Shown: positions 36,034-45,631 of the stretch, piece after piece
How the letters are laid out: each line of letters begins with the position of its first letter
Numbering within the stretch: position 1 is the first letter of the stretch
Origin: Flagellimonas sp. CMM7
GTDB taxonomy: Bacteria; Bacteroidota; Bacteroidia; Flavobacteriales; Flavobacteriaceae
Assembly (NCBI RefSeq): GCF_021390195.1
Contig: NZ_CP090003.1
Location: forward strand, 2,749,501-2,813,500
Direction: 5' to 3'
Length of the DNA stretch: 64,000 bases
Made by a program: the position numbers and the translations under genes
The notes under the pieces: generated by a model
What the model was told of the DNA's origin: nothing
The model's database searches: none
What the model saw: the letters and a program-made list of their open reading frames with translations, nothing else

Positions 36034-36312
36034 ATGGCACGTTCATTAAAAAAAGGACCTTACGTTCATCATAGTCTGGAAAAGAAAGTCCAGAATAATA
36101 TAGATTCAGGTAAGAAAACGGTTATCAAAACATGGTCTAGAGCCTCAATGATAACGCCAGATTTCGTAGGACAAACTATAGCTGTGCATAATGGGAGACA
36201 ATTTGTTCCTGTTTATGTAACGGAAAACATGGTAGGTCACAAGCTTGGAGAATTTTCACCTACAAGATCCTTTAGAGGTCATGCAGGAGCTAAAAACAAA
36301 GGAAAAAAGTAA
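36034..36312 (+). CDS. rpsS: 30S ribosomal protein S19
   Basis: A 92-residue S19 in the 30S head that contacts the A-site finger of 23S rRNA. Hallmarks are [18 protein letters not shown] at the start, [17 protein letters not shown] in the centre, and [18 protein letters not shown] at the end. Seven bases lie between it and rplV. Confidence 0.98.
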   Translation: MARSLKKGPYVHHSLEKKVQNNIDSGKKTVIKTWSRASMITPDFVGQTIAVHNGRQFVPVYVTENMVGHKLGEFSPTRSFRGHAGAKNKGKK

Positions 36313-36319
36313 GTAAGCT

Positions 36320-36727
36320 ATGGGAGTTCGAAAAAAACAAATGGCCGAAAGGTTGAAGGAAGAGAAAAAGCAACTTGCTTTTGCAAAGCTTAACAACTGC
36401 CCTACCTCACCAAGAAAGATGCGTTTAGTAGCTGACTTGATTAGAGGAAAGCAGATAGAAATGGCACTTGCAATTTTAAAGTTCAATTCAAAAGAAGCTT
36501 CTAGAAAGTTGGAGAAACTTTTGCTTTCTGCAATTGCTAACTGGGAAGCTAAGAATGAGGATGCAAGTATTGAAGATGCGGACCTTTTTATAAAGGAAAT
36601 CCGTGTGGATGGCGGTACTATGTTGAAAAGATTGCGTCCAGCACCACAAGGTAGAGCACATAGAATTAGAAAACGTTCCAATCATGTTACCATGGTTTTG
36701 GAATCTAATAACAACGTTCAAAGCTAG
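36320..36727 (+). CDS. rplV: 50S ribosomal protein L22
   Basis: A 135-residue L22. It has a longer, Lys/Glu-rich N-terminus ([18 protein letters not shown]) than E. coli L22, then the conserved core [19 protein letters not shown] and the tunnel beta-hairpin containing [19 protein letters not shown], where macrolide-related changes arise in other species. Eight bases before rpsC. Confidence 0.97.
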   Translation: MGVRKKQMAERLKEEKKQLAFAKLNNCPTSPRKMRLVADLIRGKQIEMALAILKFNSKEASRKLEKLLLSAIANWEAKNEDASIEDADLFIKEIRVDGGTMLKRLRPAPQGRAHRIRKRSNHVTMVLESNNNVQS

Positions 36728-36735
36728 AGTATAAT

Positions 36736-37452
36736 ATGGGACAGAAAACCAATCCGATAGGAAATCGCTTAGGAATTATCAGAGGATGGGAATCCAACTG
36801 GTACGGCGGTAAAGATTACGGCGATAAGCTGGCTGAGGATGATAAAATAAGAAAATACATCCACGCACGTTTGGCGAAAGCAAGTGTGTCAAGGGTTATT
36901 ATTGAAAGAACTTTAAAACTTATTACCATTACTATTACTACGGCAAGACCAGGTATTATTATTGGTAAAGGGGGCCAGGAAGTTGATAAGCTGAAAGAGG
37001 AGCTTAAGAAAATTACTGGTAAAGAAGTTCAAATCAATATTCATGAAATCAAAAGACCTGAGCTTGATGCCAATTTGGTAGCTGCAAGTGTTGCTAGACA
37101 GATTGAGAGCAGAATTTCATATAGACGTGCTATTAAAATGGCAGTTGCAGCAGCAATCCGTATGAATGCAGAAGGTATTAAGATTCAGATTTCTGGACGT
37201 TTGAACGGAGCTGAAATGGCACGTTCTGAGTCTTATAAAGAAGGAAGAATCCCTTTGTCAACTTTCCGTGCAGATGTAGATTATGCTTTACATGAGGCGC
37301 ACACTACGTACGGAAGATTGGGAATCAAAGTTTGGATTATGAAGGGTGAGGTTTATGGTAAAAGAGAACTTTCCCCATTAGTAGGATTGTCCAAAGGTCA
37401 AGGAAAAGGCGGCAAACAAGATGGTAAAAAACCACAACGTCGTAGAAAGTAA
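36736..37452 (+). CDS. rpsC: 30S ribosomal protein S3
   Basis: A 238-residue S3 at the mRNA entry channel. The N-terminal [19 protein letters not shown], the KH-domain loop [22 protein letters not shown] segment (here [15 protein letters not shown]) and the C-terminal [19 protein letters not shown] are typical. It ends with a flexible Gly/Lys tail ([16 protein letters not shown]). The gap to rplP is 20 bases. Confidence 0.98.
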   Translation: MGQKTNPIGNRLGIIRGWESNWYGGKDYGDKLAEDDKIRKYIHARLAKASVSRVIIERTLKLITITITTARPGIIIGKGGQEVDKLKEELKKITGKEVQINIHEIKRPELDANLVAASVARQIESRISYRRAIKMAVAAAIRMNAEGIKIQISGRLNGAEMARSESYKEGRIPLSTFRADVDYALHEAHTTYGRLGIKVWIMKGEVYGKRELSPLVGLSKGQGKGGKQDGKKPQRRRK

Positions 37453-37472
37453 TAAGATAAAGTAAAGGTAAA

Positions 37473-37892
37473 ATGTTACAGCCAAAAAGAACAAAATTTC
37501 GTAAAGCCCAGAAGGGACGTATGAAAGGAGACTCCCAAAGAGGGCACCAACTTTCCAATGGAATGTTTGGTATTAAGTCCTTGGATTCACACTTCATCAC
37601 TTCTCGTCAGATAGAAGCTGCACGTATTGCTGCGACAAGGTACATGAAAAGGCAAGGTCAACTGTGGATTAAAATATTCCCGGACAAACCTATCACTAAA
37701 AAGCCTCTTGAAGTACGTATGGGTAAAGGTAAAGGTGCTCCTGAATATTTTGTTGCAGTTGTTAAGCCAGGAAGAATCATGTTTGAGGTAGCTGGAGTTC
37801 CAATGGATGTTGCAAAAGAAGCATTGAGGCTTGCGGCGCAAAAATTACCAGTGAAGACTAAGTTTATCGTAGCAAGGGATTATTCCGCTTAA
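37473..37892 (+). CDS. rplP: 50S ribosomal protein L16
   Basis: A 139-residue L16 near the A-site tRNA elbow. It begins [19 protein letters not shown], has [19 protein letters not shown] in the middle, and [18 protein letters not shown], the conserved Gly-rich loop containing the arginine that is hydroxylated in E. coli. Eighteen bases before rpmC. Confidence 0.98.
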   Translation: MLQPKRTKFRKAQKGRMKGDSQRGHQLSNGMFGIKSLDSHFITSRQIEAARIAATRYMKRQGQLWIKIFPDKPITKKPLEVRMGKGKGAPEYFVAVVKPGRIMFEVAGVPMDVAKEALRLAAQKLPVKTKFIVARDYSA

Positions 37893-37910
37893 TTTTTAAT
37901 TGAGAAGAAG

Positions 37911-38102
37911 ATGAAACAATCAGAGATAAAAGAACTTTCAATTGAAGAGCTAAAAGAAAGATTAGCTGAGCATAAAAAACAACACGCTGATTTGAAAGTA
38001 GCGCATTCAGTTACTCCTTTGGAAAATCCTTTACAGATAAGAAAAACGAGAAGGACGGTAGCAAGACTTGCAACAGAATTAACAAAAAGGGAATTACAAT
38101 AA
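37911..38102 (+). CDS. rpmC: 50S ribosomal protein L29
   Basis: A 63-residue L29, a helical hairpin near the tunnel exit beside L23. [18 protein letters not shown] opens the first helix, and [18 protein letters not shown] forms the second with the conserved R-R-x-x-A-R pattern. It lies between rplP and rpsQ, as in other bacteria. Confidence 0.97.
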   Translation: MKQSEIKELSIEELKERLAEHKKQHADLKVAHSVTPLENPLQIRKTRRTVARLATELTKRELQ

Positions 38103-38115
38103 TTGGTTCTGCCTT

Positions 38116-38373
38116 ATGGAAAAAAGAAATTTAAGAAAAGAAAGAATAGGGGTTGTTACCAGCAATAAAATGGAGAAATCGATTGTGGTTGCTGAAGTAA
38201 AGCGAGTAAAGCACCCTATGTACGGTAAGTTCGTTTTGAAGACCAAGAAGTACGTTGCCCATGATGAAAAGAATGATTGCAAGGAAGGTGACACTGTTAA
38301 AATAATGGAAACAAGACCATTGAGTAAGACTAAATGTTGGAGACTGGTTGAAATCCTTGAAAGAGCTAAATAA
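38116..38373 (+). CDS. rpsQ: 30S ribosomal protein S17
   Basis: An 85-residue OB-fold protein that binds helix 11 of 16S rRNA. Diagnostic parts are [19 protein letters not shown], the [19 protein letters not shown] loop and the end segment [15 protein letters not shown]. Two bases separate it from rplN. Confidence 0.98.
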   Translation: MEKRNLRKERIGVVTSNKMEKSIVVAEVKRVKHPMYGKFVLKTKKYVAHDEKNDCKEGDTVKIMETRPLSKTKCWRLVEILERAK

Positions 38374-38375
38374 TT

Positions 38376-38744
38376 ATGTTACAGCAAGAATCTAGATTAA
38401 AGGTCGCGGACAACACCGGTGCAAAAGAAGTTTTGACCATTCGTGTGCTTGGAGGAACAAAAAGAAGATATGCTTCATTGGGAGATAAGATTGTGGTGAC
38501 TGTTAAAGAAGCCGCCCCCAATGGTACTGTAAAAAAAGGTTCTGTTTCAACAGCTGTTGTGGTTCGTACAAAGAAAGAAGTAAGAAGACCGGATGGCTCT
38601 TACATCCGTTTTGATGACAACGCATGTGTGTTATTGAATCCAACAGGTGAAATGAGAGGAACTAGGGTTTTTGGACCAGTTGCCAGAGAGCTTAGGGACA
38701 AGCAGTTCATGAAGATTGTTTCATTAGCTCCAGAGGTGCTTTAA
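38376..38744 (+). CDS. rplN: 50S ribosomal protein L14
   Basis: A 122-residue L14 that forms an intersubunit bridge and is the binding site for RsfS. It has the family signature [20 protein letters not shown] at the N-terminus, [18 protein letters not shown] in the middle and the ending [11 protein letters not shown]. Length is exactly usual. Confidence 0.98.
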   Translation: MLQQESRLKVADNTGAKEVLTIRVLGGTKRRYASLGDKIVVTVKEAAPNGTVKKGSVSTAVVVRTKKEVRRPDGSYIRFDDNACVLLNPTGEMRGTRVFGPVARELRDKQFMKIVSLAPEVL

Positions 38745-38760
38745 AAGAAATATCAGAAAG

Positions 38761-39072
38761 ATGAAGTTGAAAATAAAAACAGGAGATACGGTAAGGGTCG
38801 TTGCGGGAGACCACAAAGGCACTGAGGGCAAAGTACTTCAGCTTGACCGTGAAAAGAACAAAGCTATCGTGGAAGGAGCCAATATAGTCTCTAAGCACGA
38901 AAAGCCGAGTGCAAAGAATCCTCAAGGAGGAATTGTAAAAAAAGAAGCTCCTATCCATGTTTCCAACCTTTCGTTGATCGATCCAAAATCTGGAGAGAAT
39001 ACACGAGTAGGGTATGAAGTGAGAGATGGAAAGAAAGTTAGATTTGCGAAGAAATCCAATGAAGTAATTTAG
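38761..39072 (+). CDS. rplX: 50S ribosomal protein L24
   Basis: A 103-residue L24, an assembly initiator for the 50S subunit. The KOW motif is [20 protein letters not shown]; further on are [20 protein letters not shown] and GEN..RVGYEV, which are conserved in the family. Two bases lie between its stop and rplE. Confidence 0.97.
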   Translation: MKLKIKTGDTVRVVAGDHKGTEGKVLQLDREKNKAIVEGANIVSKHEKPSAKNPQGGIVKKEAPIHVSNLSLIDPKSGENTRVGYEVRDGKKVRFAKKSNEVI

Positions 39073-39074
39073 TT

Positions 39075-39626
39075 ATGAGTTACATTCCAAGATTAAAGAC
39101 AGAATATAAGGAACGTGTTGTAAAGGCATTGTCCGAAGAGTTTGGTTACAAAAATGTAATGCAAGTTCCAAAGTTGGAGAAGATAGTTGTCAGCCGTGGG
39201 GTTGGTGCTGCCGTATCTGACAAGAAACTTATCGATCATGCGGTTGATGAGTTGTCGAATATTACTGGGCAAAAGGCGATTGCTACCCTTTCAAAAAAGG
39301 ATGTTGCTTCCTTTAAATTGAGAAAAGGTATGCCAATTGGTGCCAAAGTAACTCTTAGAGGTGAAAGAATGTATGAGTTCTTGGATAGATTGATTACATC
39401 TGCACTTCCTAGAGTACGTGATTTTCAAGGGATAAAGGCTACAGGTTTTGATGGAAGGGGTAATTATAACCTTGGTGTTACGGAGCAAATCATTTTCCCA
39501 GAGATCAATATTGATAAAATCAACAGAATTAACGGTATGGATATCACATTCGTTACTTCTGCAGACACAGATAAAGAAGCTAAATCATTGTTAACCGAAT
39601 TGGGATTACCCTTTAAAAAGAACTAA
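39075..39626 (+). CDS. rplE: 50S ribosomal protein L5
   Basis: A 183-residue L5 that binds 5S rRNA and contacts P-site t[23 protein letters not shown] and [16 protein letters not shown] are at the N-terminus, [20 protein letters not shown] is in the centre, and [20 protein letters not shown] is near the end. It lies two bases before rpsN. Confidence 0.98.
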   Translation: MSYIPRLKTEYKERVVKALSEEFGYKNVMQVPKLEKIVVSRGVGAAVSDKKLIDHAVDELSNITGQKAIATLSKKDVASFKLRKGMPIGAKVTLRGERMYEFLDRLITSALPRVRDFQGIKATGFDGRGNYNLGVTEQIIFPEINIDKINRINGMDITFVTSADTDKEAKSLLTELGLPFKKN

Positions 39627-39628
39627 GT

Positions 39629-39898
39629 ATGGCTAAGGAATCAATGAAAGCCCGTGAGGTAAAAAGGGCTAAAACGGTAGCAAAATATGCTGAAAAGAGA
39701 AAGGCTTTGAAAGAAGCGGGTGATTATGAAGCTTTACAAAAGCTTCCTAAGAACGCATCTCCAGTACGTATGCGTAACCGATGCAAATTGACTGGAAGAC
39801 CAAGAGGGTATATGAGAACATTTGGTATATCTAGGGTTACTTTTAGGGAAATGGCCAATCAAGGTTTGATCCCGGGAGTTAAAAAAGCAAGTTGGTAA
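39629..39898 (+). CDS. rpsN: 30S ribosomal protein S14, long zinc-free form
   Basis: An 89-residue S14 of the C-minus type: it lacks the CxxC pairs of the short zinc form and has only Cys72-equivalent in [17 protein letters not shown]. It ends in the typical [12 protein letters not shown]. With the zinc-free L36 in the same cluster, this suggests a ribosome that spends little zinc. Confidence 0.97.
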   Translation: MAKESMKAREVKRAKTVAKYAEKRKALKEAGDYEALQKLPKNASPVRMRNRCKLTGRPRGYMRTFGISRVTFREMANQGLIPGVKKASW

Positions 39899-39915
39899 AC
39901 AGATAAAGAAAAGAA

Positions 39916-40314
39916 ATGCTTACAGATCCAATTTCAGATTATTTGACCAGAATTAGAAATGCCAGTAGTGCAGGTCATAGGGTAGTGGATATTCCCGCTT
40001 CCAATCTAAAAAGACAGATTACCAAAATATTGTTCGATCAAGGATATATTTTGAGCTACAAGTTCGAGGATAACAAAGTTCAAGGGAACATTAAAATTGC
40101 CTTGAAGTATGATAAGTTTACCAAAGAGCCGGTTATTAAAAAATTGCAAAGGGTAAGTAAACCTGGACTACGTAAATATGCAGGTTCAGGTGAATTGCCA
40201 AGAGTTCTTAACGGTTTGGGTGTTGCTATTGTTTCAACATCTCACGGAGTTATGACAAGCAAACAAGCTAAGCAAGATAACGTAGGTGGCGAAGTTTTGT
40301 GCTACGTTTATTAA
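39916..40314 (+). CDS. rpsH: 30S ribosomal protein S8
   Basis: A 132-residue S8, the main binder of the central 16S rRNA domain and, in E. coli, autorepressor of the spc operon. The start LTDPISDYLTRIRNASSAGH, the KPGLRKYAGSGELPRVLNGLG segment (in part) and the C-terminal ISTSHGVM-type loop (here IVSTSHGVMTSKQA) identify it. Confidence 0.98.
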   Translation: MLTDPISDYLTRIRNASSAGHRVVDIPASNLKRQITKILFDQGYILSYKFEDNKVQGNIKIALKYDKFTKEPVIKKLQRVSKPGLRKYAGSGELPRVLNGLGVAIVSTSHGVMTSKQAKQDNVGGEVLCYVY

Positions 40315-40333
40315 TTGAGTAAAGAGAAAAAAA

Positions 40334-40876
40334 ATGTCTAGAATAGGTAACAATCCAATTACAATTCCTGATGGAGTCACTATAGAAGTGAACGAGAATG
40401 TAGTTACCGTTAAAGGTAAGTTGGGAGAACTGTCTCAAGAATTTTCAGGGGTTACAGTTAAGGTTGAAGATGGAAGCATTCATGTGGCAAGACCCTCTGA
40501 TTCCAAAGAGCATAAAGCCAAGCACGGTCTTTACAGATCATTGTTTTTGAATATGGTTGAAGGAGTTTCCAAAGGATGGACCAAAGAACTTGAATTGGTT
40601 GGTGTAGGGTACAGAGCAAGTAACCAAGGACAAAAATTGGATTTGGCTCTAGGTTTCTCTCATAACATTGTAATGAATATTGCTTCAGAAGTAAAAATTG
40701 AAGCTGTTTCTGAGAAAGGAAAGAACCCGATTATAAAGTTAACGTCTCATGACAAACAATTGGTTGGTCAAGTGGCTGCCAAGATTAGAGCTTTCCGTAA
40801 GCCTGAGCCTTACAAAGGAAAAGGAATCAAGTTTGTAGGTGAGCAGTTAAGAAGAAAAGCCGGTAAATCAGCATAA
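40334..40876 (+). CDS. rplF: 50S ribosomal protein L6
   Basis: A 180-residue L6 near the factor-binding site. It has the duplicated alpha/beta fold; [17 protein letters not shown] begins it, [20 protein letters not shown] covers the second repeat, and the family end signature [22 protein letters not shown] closes it. Eleven bases before rplR. Confidence 0.98.
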   Translation: MSRIGNNPITIPDGVTIEVNENVVTVKGKLGELSQEFSGVTVKVEDGSIHVARPSDSKEHKAKHGLYRSLFLNMVEGVSKGWTKELELVGVGYRASNQGQKLDLALGFSHNIVMNIASEVKIEAVSEKGKNPIIKLTSHDKQLVGQVAAKIRAFRKPEPYKGKGIKFVGEQLRRKAGKSA

Positions 40877-40887
40877 TAAGTAATACG

Positions 40888-41241
40888 ATGGGATTATCTA
40901 AGACCGAAAGAAAATTACGAATCAGAAGAAGAATACGAAAGGTTTCTGCTGGTACTGAAACAAGGCCGAGATTGTCTGTTTTCAGAAGTAATAAAGAGAT
41001 ATACGCTCAATTGATTGATGATAACAATGGTGTCACATTGGCAGCGGCATCATCAAGAGATAAAGGTGTAGACGCAAAAGGAACAAAAATTGAGATTGCG
41101 AGCCAAGTCGGTAAAGCAATTGCAGAGAAAGCTGCAAAACTAGGTTTTGAAACAGTGGCTTTTGATAGAGGTGGAAACCTTTACCATGGAAGAGTTAAAT
41201 CATTGGCTGAAGGAGCTAGGGAAGCAGGACTTAAATTCTAA
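40888..41241 (+). CDS. rplR: 50S ribosomal protein L18
   Basis: A 117-residue L18 that binds 5S rRNA together with L5 and L25. [20 protein letters not shown] and [20 protein letters not shown] are followed by the C-terminal [20 protein letters not shown] and EAGLKF. Six bases separate it from rpsE. Confidence 0.98.
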   Translation: MGLSKTERKLRIRRRIRKVSAGTETRPRLSVFRSNKEIYAQLIDDNNGVTLAAASSRDKGVDAKGTKIEIASQVGKAIAEKAAKLGFETVAFDRGGNLYHGRVKSLAEGAREAGLKF

Positions 41242-41247
41242 TAAACT

Positions 41248-41772
41248 ATGTACCAGAAATACAAAAACGTAGAAACAGTTAAGCCAGGTGGACTGGAGTT
41301 GAAAGATCGTTTGGTTGGTGTCCAAAGGGTTACTAAAGTTACCAAAGGTGGTAGAGCATTCGGTTTTTCGGCAATTGTTGTTGTTGGTGATGAGAATGGT
41401 GTGGTAGGACATGGTTTAGGAAAATCTAAAGAAGTTGCTACTGCTATTGCCAAGGCTATTGAAGATGCTAAAAAGAATTTAATAAGAATTCCTTTGAACA
41501 AAGGAACACTTCCTCATGAGCAGAAAGGAAAGTATGGTGGTGCACGGGTATATATTCAGCCAGCATCTCATGGTACAGGAGTTATTGCAGGTGGTGCGGT
41601 TAGAGCAGTATTGGAAGCAGTAGGAGTACATGATGTACTTTCAAAATCGCAAGGTTCTTCCAATCCCCACAATGTTGTTAAAGCCACTTTTGATGCGCTT
41701 TTACAATTAAGAGGAGCACAAACAGTAGCTAACCAAAGAGGTATTTCTTTAGAAAAAGTCTTTAAGGGATAA
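41248..41772 (+). CDS. rpsE: 30S ribosomal protein S5
   Basis: A 174-residue S5 involved in mRNA helicase activity and decoding accuracy. The N-terminal dsRBD-like domain contains [20 protein letters not shown], and the C-terminal domain has [21 protein letters not shown] and the [14 protein letters not shown] segment. Length is usual for the phylum. Thirteen bases before rpmD. Confidence 0.98.
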   Translation: MYQKYKNVETVKPGGLELKDRLVGVQRVTKVTKGGRAFGFSAIVVVGDENGVVGHGLGKSKEVATAIAKAIEDAKKNLIRIPLNKGTLPHEQKGKYGGARVYIQPASHGTGVIAGGAVRAVLEAVGVHDVLSKSQGSSNPHNVVKATFDALLQLRGAQTVANQRGISLEKVFKG

Positions 41773-41785
41773 ATAAGAGGATATT

Positions 41786-41965
41786 ATGTCAAAGATTAAG
41801 GTTAAACAAGTAAAGAGCGCTATTAAGAGAACCCAAAACCAAAAAAGAACTTTGGAGGCTCTTGGTTTGCGTAAGATTGGGCATGTTGTTGAGCATGATG
41901 CAACGCCTAATATCCTTGGAATGATAAATAAGGTAAAACACTTGGTTTCCACTGAGGAAGCTTAA
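41786..41965 (+). CDS. rpmD: 50S ribosomal protein L30
   Basis: A 59-residue L30 in the expected place between rpsE and rplO. It begins MSKIKVKQVKSAIKRTQNQK and carries the family's central LGLRKIGHVVEHDATPNILG, with a short ending VKHLVSTEEA. An AAGAGG purine stretch eight bases ahead of the start is one of few Shine-Dalgarno-like sequences in the cluster. The gene is easily missed because of its size. Confidence 0.97.
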   Translation: MSKIKVKQVKSAIKRTQNQKRTLEALGLRKIGHVVEHDATPNILGMINKVKHLVSTEEA

Positions 41966-41978
41966 AATATAACGGTAC

Positions 41979-42431
41979 ATGGATTTACATAATCTTAAAC
42001 CAGCAGAAGGCGCTGTTAACAGAGATGGAAAACGCTTAGGAAGAGGTCAAGCTTCTGGTAAAGGCGGAACTGCCGCAAGAGGGCATAAAGGTGCAAAGTC
42101 TAGATCTGGATATTCCAAGAAGATTGGTTTTGAAGGTGGGCAAATGCCTTTACAGCGTCGTGTTCCTAAATTTGGTTTTAAGAACATCAACAGAAAGGAA
42201 TACCAAGGAATCAATTTGAGCAAATTGCAAGAGTTGGTGGATAATGGTACCCTTAAAAAGGAAGTAACCTTGGATATTCTTGTTGAGAACAGATTGGCTC
42301 ACAAGAATGATTTAGTGAAAATTTTAGGAAATGGCGAATTAAAGGCATCTCTAAAAATATCAGTACATAAATTTACTGCTTCTGCTAAAGCAGCAATTGA
42401 AGCCGCAGGAGGTGAAGCAATAAGTTTATAA
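41979..42431 (+). CDS. rplO: 50S ribosomal protein L15
   Basis: A 150-residue L15, a late assembly protein with a long basic N-terminal arm ([20 protein letters not shown], then [20 protein letters not shown]) and a globular C-terminal domain ending in [14 protein letters not shown]. It lies ten bases before secY, the usual spc operon order. Confidence 0.98.
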   Translation: MDLHNLKPAEGAVNRDGKRLGRGQASGKGGTAARGHKGAKSRSGYSKKIGFEGGQMPLQRRVPKFGFKNINRKEYQGINLSKLQELVDNGTLKKEVTLDILVENRLAHKNDLVKILGNGELKASLKISVHKFTASAKAAIEAAGGEAISL

Positions 42432-42441
42432 GAAAAATAGC

Positions 42442-43785
42442 ATGAAGAAATTTATTGAGACCATATCAAATATTTGGAAGATAGAAGAACTAAGACAACG
42501 AATCCTCGTTACCCTTGGTTTACTTATAGTGTACCGTTTTGGTGCCCAAGTTGTCCTTCCAGGTATTGATACTTCCCAATTGGCGCAATTAACCTCTAAT
42601 ACCGAACAAGGTATTTTGGGTATTCTTAATGCTTTTACCGGTGGAGCTTTTGCAAATGCTTCTGTTTTTGCATTGGGTATTATGCCATACATTTCTGCTT
42701 CTATTGTAGTTCAACTAATGGGAATTGCCATTCCTTATTTGCAAAAATTACAGAAAGAAGGAGAAAGTGGTAGAAAGACCATTAATCAAATTACACGATG
42801 GCTGACCATTGCTATCTGTATTGTTCAAGCTCCAGCATATTTATTTGGTTTAGGTGCTCTTGGAGTTCCGGACAGTGCTTTTGTATTGGGCAAAGGACCT
42901 GATTTCATAATCCCTGCTGTAATCATATTGGTGACAGGATGTGTGTTTGCTATGTGGTTGGGAGAAAAAATTACGGATAAAGGTATCGGAAACGGTATTT
43001 CTTTATTGATTATGATTGGTATTATTGCTACAATGCCACAGTCGTTCGTTCAAGAATTTATATCTAGAACAACCAACAATACAGGTGGTATTATGTTTAT
43101 CCTTATAGAAGTTATCATTTGGTTCTTGGTAATATTGGCCAGTGTCCTTTTGGTAATGGCAATAAGACAAATTCCAGTACAGTATGCTAGAAGAACTGCT
43201 TCGGGCGGGTATGAGAAAAACGTTATGGGGTCTAGACAGTACATCCCATTAAAGTTGAATGCATCTGGAGTAATGCCTATCATTTTTGCACAAGCCATTA
43301 TGTTCGCACCTAGTTTATTGGGTAGAACGTTTAACAATACAGCTGTTGGCCAATGGATGGAAGTCCAGTTTGCCGATATATTTGGATTGGCATATAATAT
43401 CCTGTTTGCTGTGTTGATTATCATATTTACATATTTCTATACAGCTATTACAGTTCCTACGAATAAAATGGCTGATGATTTAAAAAGAAGTGGTGGATTT
43501 ATTCCTGGAATACGACCTGGCAAAGAAACTGGGGATTATCTGGATAAAATTATGTCGTTGATCACATTACCTGGTTCTGTCTTCTTGGCGCTATTGGCAG
43601 TTTTACCTGCTGTGGTTGTAAAGTTGATGGATGTGCAGGCGGGTTGGGCCTTGTTCTATGGCGGTACTTCGCTGTTGATTATGGTTGGTGTTGCAATCGA
43701 CACGGTGCAACAAGTAAATTCATATTTGTTGAATAGACATTATGATGGTTTGATGAAAACCGGAAAAAATAGAAAAGTAGCATAA
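42442..43785 (+). CDS. secY: Protein translocase subunit SecY
   Basis: A 447-residue channel subunit of the Sec translocon with ten transmembrane helices. The plug and helix 2 region reads GGAFANASVFALGIMPYISA, a family signature; the helix 5 segment GNGISLLIMIGIIA and the cytoplasmic loops with RQIPVQYARR and GGFIPGIRPGKET, which contact SecA and the ribosome, are intact. adk and map, which separate secY from infA in many bacteria, are absent here. Confidence 0.98.
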   Translation: MKKFIETISNIWKIEELRQRILVTLGLLIVYRFGAQVVLPGIDTSQLAQLTSNTEQGILGILNAFTGGAFANASVFALGIMPYISASIVVQLMGIAIPYLQKLQKEGESGRKTINQITRWLTIAICIVQAPAYLFGLGALGVPDSAFVLGKGPDFIIPAVIILVTGCVFAMWLGEKITDKGIGNGISLLIMIGIIATMPQSFVQEFISRTTNNTGGIMFILIEVIIWFLVILASVLLVMAIRQIPVQYARRTASGGYEKNVMGSRQYIPLKLNASGVMPIIFAQAIMFAPSLLGRTFNNTAVGQWMEVQFADIFGLAYNILFAVLIIIFTYFYTAITVPTNKMADDLKRSGGFIPGIRPGKETGDYLDKIMSLITLPGSVFLALLAVLPAVVVKLMDVQAGWALFYGGTSLLIMVGVAIDTVQQVNSYLLNRHYDGLMKTGKNRKVA

Positions 43786-43788
43786 TTT

Positions 43789-44004
43789 ATGGCAAAGCAG
43801 CCAGCAATAGAACAAGACGGAACAATAATAGAGGCATTGTCAAATGCAATGTTCCGGGTAGAATTAGAAAATGGGCATGTTGTTACGGCACATATCTCTG
43901 GGAAAATGCGTATGCATTATATAAAATTACTTCCTGGAGACAAGGTAAAACTTGAAATGAGCCCATACGATTTAACAAAAGCAAGAATTACTTACAGATA
44001 CTAA
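43789..44004 (+). CDS. infA: Translation initiation factor IF-1
   Basis: A 71-residue OB-fold factor that binds the 30S A site. [20 protein letters not shown] and [20 protein letters not shown], then [15 protein letters not shown], match IF-1 along the whole length. It follows secY by three bases and lies just before rpmJ. Confidence 0.98.
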   Translation: MAKQPAIEQDGTIIEALSNAMFRVELENGHVVTAHISGKMRMHYIKLLPGDKVKLEMSPYDLTKARITYRY

Positions 44005-44008
44005 TACG

Positions 44009-44125
44009 ATGAAAGTAAGAGCATCAATAAAGAAGAGAAGCGCCGAATGCAAGATAGTTCGCAGAAAAGGCAGATTATACGTAATCAACAAAAAGAATCC
44101 TAGATTTAAACAAAGACAAGGGTAA
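44009..44125 (+). CDS. rpmJ: 50S ribosomal protein L36, zinc-free form
   Basis: A 38-residue L36 ([20 protein letters not shown] and the ending NPRFKQRQG) between infA and rpsM. The usual zinc ligands (three Cys and one His) are reduced to the single Cys14; the other positions are Arg/Ser, Asn and Arg. This is the C-minus paralogue type that does not bind zinc. It lies four bases after infA. Confidence 0.96.
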   Translation: MKVRASIKKRSAECKIVRRKGRLYVINKKNPRFKQRQG

Positions 44126-44127
44126 TT

Positions 44128-44502
44128 ATGGCAAGAATCGCAGGTGTAGATATACCAAAACAAAAGCGTGGAGTTATTTCACTTACCTACATTTACGGAA
44201 TTGGTAAAAGTAGGGCGCAAGAGATTTTAGAGAAAGCCCAAGTAAGCGAGGATACTAAAGTTTCAGATTGGAATGATGAAGAAATAGGAAGAATCAGGGA
44301 TTCTGTTTCCTCTTATACAATTGAAGGTGAACTTCGTTCAGAAACACAATTGAACATCAAACGTTTGATGGATATTGGTTGTTATCGTGGAATTCGTCAT
44401 AGATCAGGATTGCCACTAAGAGGTCAACGTACCAAGAATAACTCTAGGACGAGAAAAGGAAAAAGAAAAACGGTTGCCAACAAGAAGAAAGCAACTAAAT
44501 AA
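44128..44502 (+). CDS. rpsM: 30S ribosomal protein S13
   Basis: A 124-residue S13 at the top of the 30S head, touching P-site tRNA and 50S. The start [20 protein letters not shown], the helix-hairpin-helix [13 protein letters not shown] and the end signature [20 protein letters not shown] are diagnostic. It starts two bases after rpmJ. Confidence 0.98.
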   Translation: MARIAGVDIPKQKRGVISLTYIYGIGKSRAQEILEKAQVSEDTKVSDWNDEEIGRIRDSVSSYTIEGELRSETQLNIKRLMDIGCYRGIRHRSGLPLRGQRTKNNSRTRKGKRKTVANKKKATK

Positions 44503-44514
44503 TAGGTAGGTATT

Positions 44515-44907
44515 ATGGCAAAGGCAAATACTAAAACAGCTAAGAAGCGCAAAGTAATAGTAGAATCTACAGGTGAGGCTCATGTTACTGCTTCATTCAA
44601 CAATATCATTATTTCTTTGACCAATAAAAAAGGAGATGTAATCTCTTGGTCATCTGCTGGTAAACTTGGTTTTAGGGGTTCTAAAAAGAACACACCTTAT
44701 GCAGCTCAAGTTGCAGCTGAAGATTGTGCTAAAGTTGCACATGAAGCGGGTCTAAGAAAAGTGAAAGTATATGTAAAAGGACCAGGAAATGGTAGAGAAT
44801 CTGCCATTCGTTCTATTCATAATGCTGGTATAGAAGTAACAGAAATAGTTGATGTTACCCCACTTCCGCACAACGGTTGTAGACCACCAAAAAGAAGAAG
44901 AGTTTAA
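44515..44907 (+). CDS. rpsK: 30S ribosomal protein S11
   Basis: A 130-residue platform protein with a basic start ([13 protein letters not shown]). Conserved blocks are [39 protein letters not shown] and the C-terminal [19 protein letters not shown] 100-bp spacer with strong secondary structure follows before rpsD. Confidence 0.98.
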   Translation: MAKANTKTAKKRKVIVESTGEAHVTASFNNIIISLTNKKGDVISWSSAGKLGFRGSKKNTPYAAQVAAEDCAKVAHEAGLRKVKVYVKGPGNGRESAIRSIHNAGIEVTEIVDVTPLPHNGCRPPKRRRV

Positions 44908-44919
44908 TTAGTTAATAAA

Positions 44920-44995
44920 TCGGCCCGTTAGGGTCTTCACGAAAGTGCTTTATAGATTATCGAAGGATAAGCCTTAATTCATAATCGCACTTTCC
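44920..44995 (+). promoter_or_regulatory. Structured leader upstream of rpsD
   Basis: The 100-bp rpsK-rpsD spacer folds into one extended hairpin: GAAAGTGC (44941-44948) pairs with GCACTTTC (44987-44994), GATTAT (44955-44960) with ATAATC (44981-44986), and AAGG (44963-44966) with CCTT (44972-44975), leaving a one-sided six-base bulge. A small CCC-GTTA-GGG hairpin (44924-44933) precedes it. The stem ends 13 bases before the rpsD ATG. S4 is an autorepressor in other bacteria, so this may be its binding site. The fold is seen; the binding is inferred. Confidence 0.65.
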
Positions 44996-45007
44996 AATTT
45001 AAAGAAG

Positions 45008-45613
45008 ATGGCAAGATACACAGGACCAAAATCAAAAATCGCTAGAAAATTTGGAGAAGCGATTTTCGGAGACGATAAAGCCTTCGAAAAGAAAAGTTAC
45101 CCTCCAGGACAACACGGTAACAACAGACGTCGTGGAAAAAAGTCTGAATATGCAATCCAGTTGATGGAGAAGCAAAAAGCCAAGTATACCTACGGTATTT
45201 TGGAAAAACAATTTAGAAACCTTTTCGAAAAAGCTAACAGAAGCAAAGGGGTAACCGGTGAGGTCTTACTTCAATTGTGTGAGTCCCGTTTAGATAATGT
45301 AGTCTACAGAATGGGTCTTTCTCCTACGAGAAGTGGTGCAAGACAATTGGTTTCACACAGACATATCATCGTAAACGGTGAAATAGTAAACATTCCTTCT
45401 TACTCTTTAAAACCAGGAGATGTGGTTGGAGTTAGGGAAAAATCCAAATCCGTTCAAGCGATCCTTGATTCACTGTCTAATAACAGTAGCGTTTACGAAT
45501 GGATTACCTGGAATACTGAAAAGCAAGAAGGTTCTTTTGTAACCGTTCCAGAAAGAATGCAGATTCCTGAAAATATCAAGGAACAATTAATCGTCGAGTT
45601 ATACTCTAAATAA
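45008..45613 (+). CDS. rpsD: 30S ribosomal protein S4
   Basis: A 201-residue S4, a primary binder of the 5' domain of 16S rRNA and part of the mRNA entry helicase. [20 protein letters not shown] begins it; there is no N-terminal zinc motif. The S4 domain contains [20 protein letters not shown] and [20 protein letters not shown]. In E. coli and Bacillus S4 also represses its own operon, and a structured leader lies just upstream. Confidence 0.98.
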   Translation: MARYTGPKSKIARKFGEAIFGDDKAFEKKSYPPGQHGNNRRRGKKSEYAIQLMEKQKAKYTYGILEKQFRNLFEKANRSKGVTGEVLLQLCESRLDNVVYRMGLSPTRSGARQLVSHRHIIVNGEIVNIPSYSLKPGDVVGVREKSKSVQAILDSLSNNSSVYEWITWNTEKQEGSFVTVPERMQIPENIKEQLIVELYSK

Positions 45614-45631
45614 AATCAACATTAATCCAAT

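Noticed and set aside
36256..36681. 141-codon minus-strand open frame across rpsS and rplV
   Set aside because: It is the complement of ribosomal genes, and low-complexity Ser/Leu/Phe content shows it is an antisense shadow.
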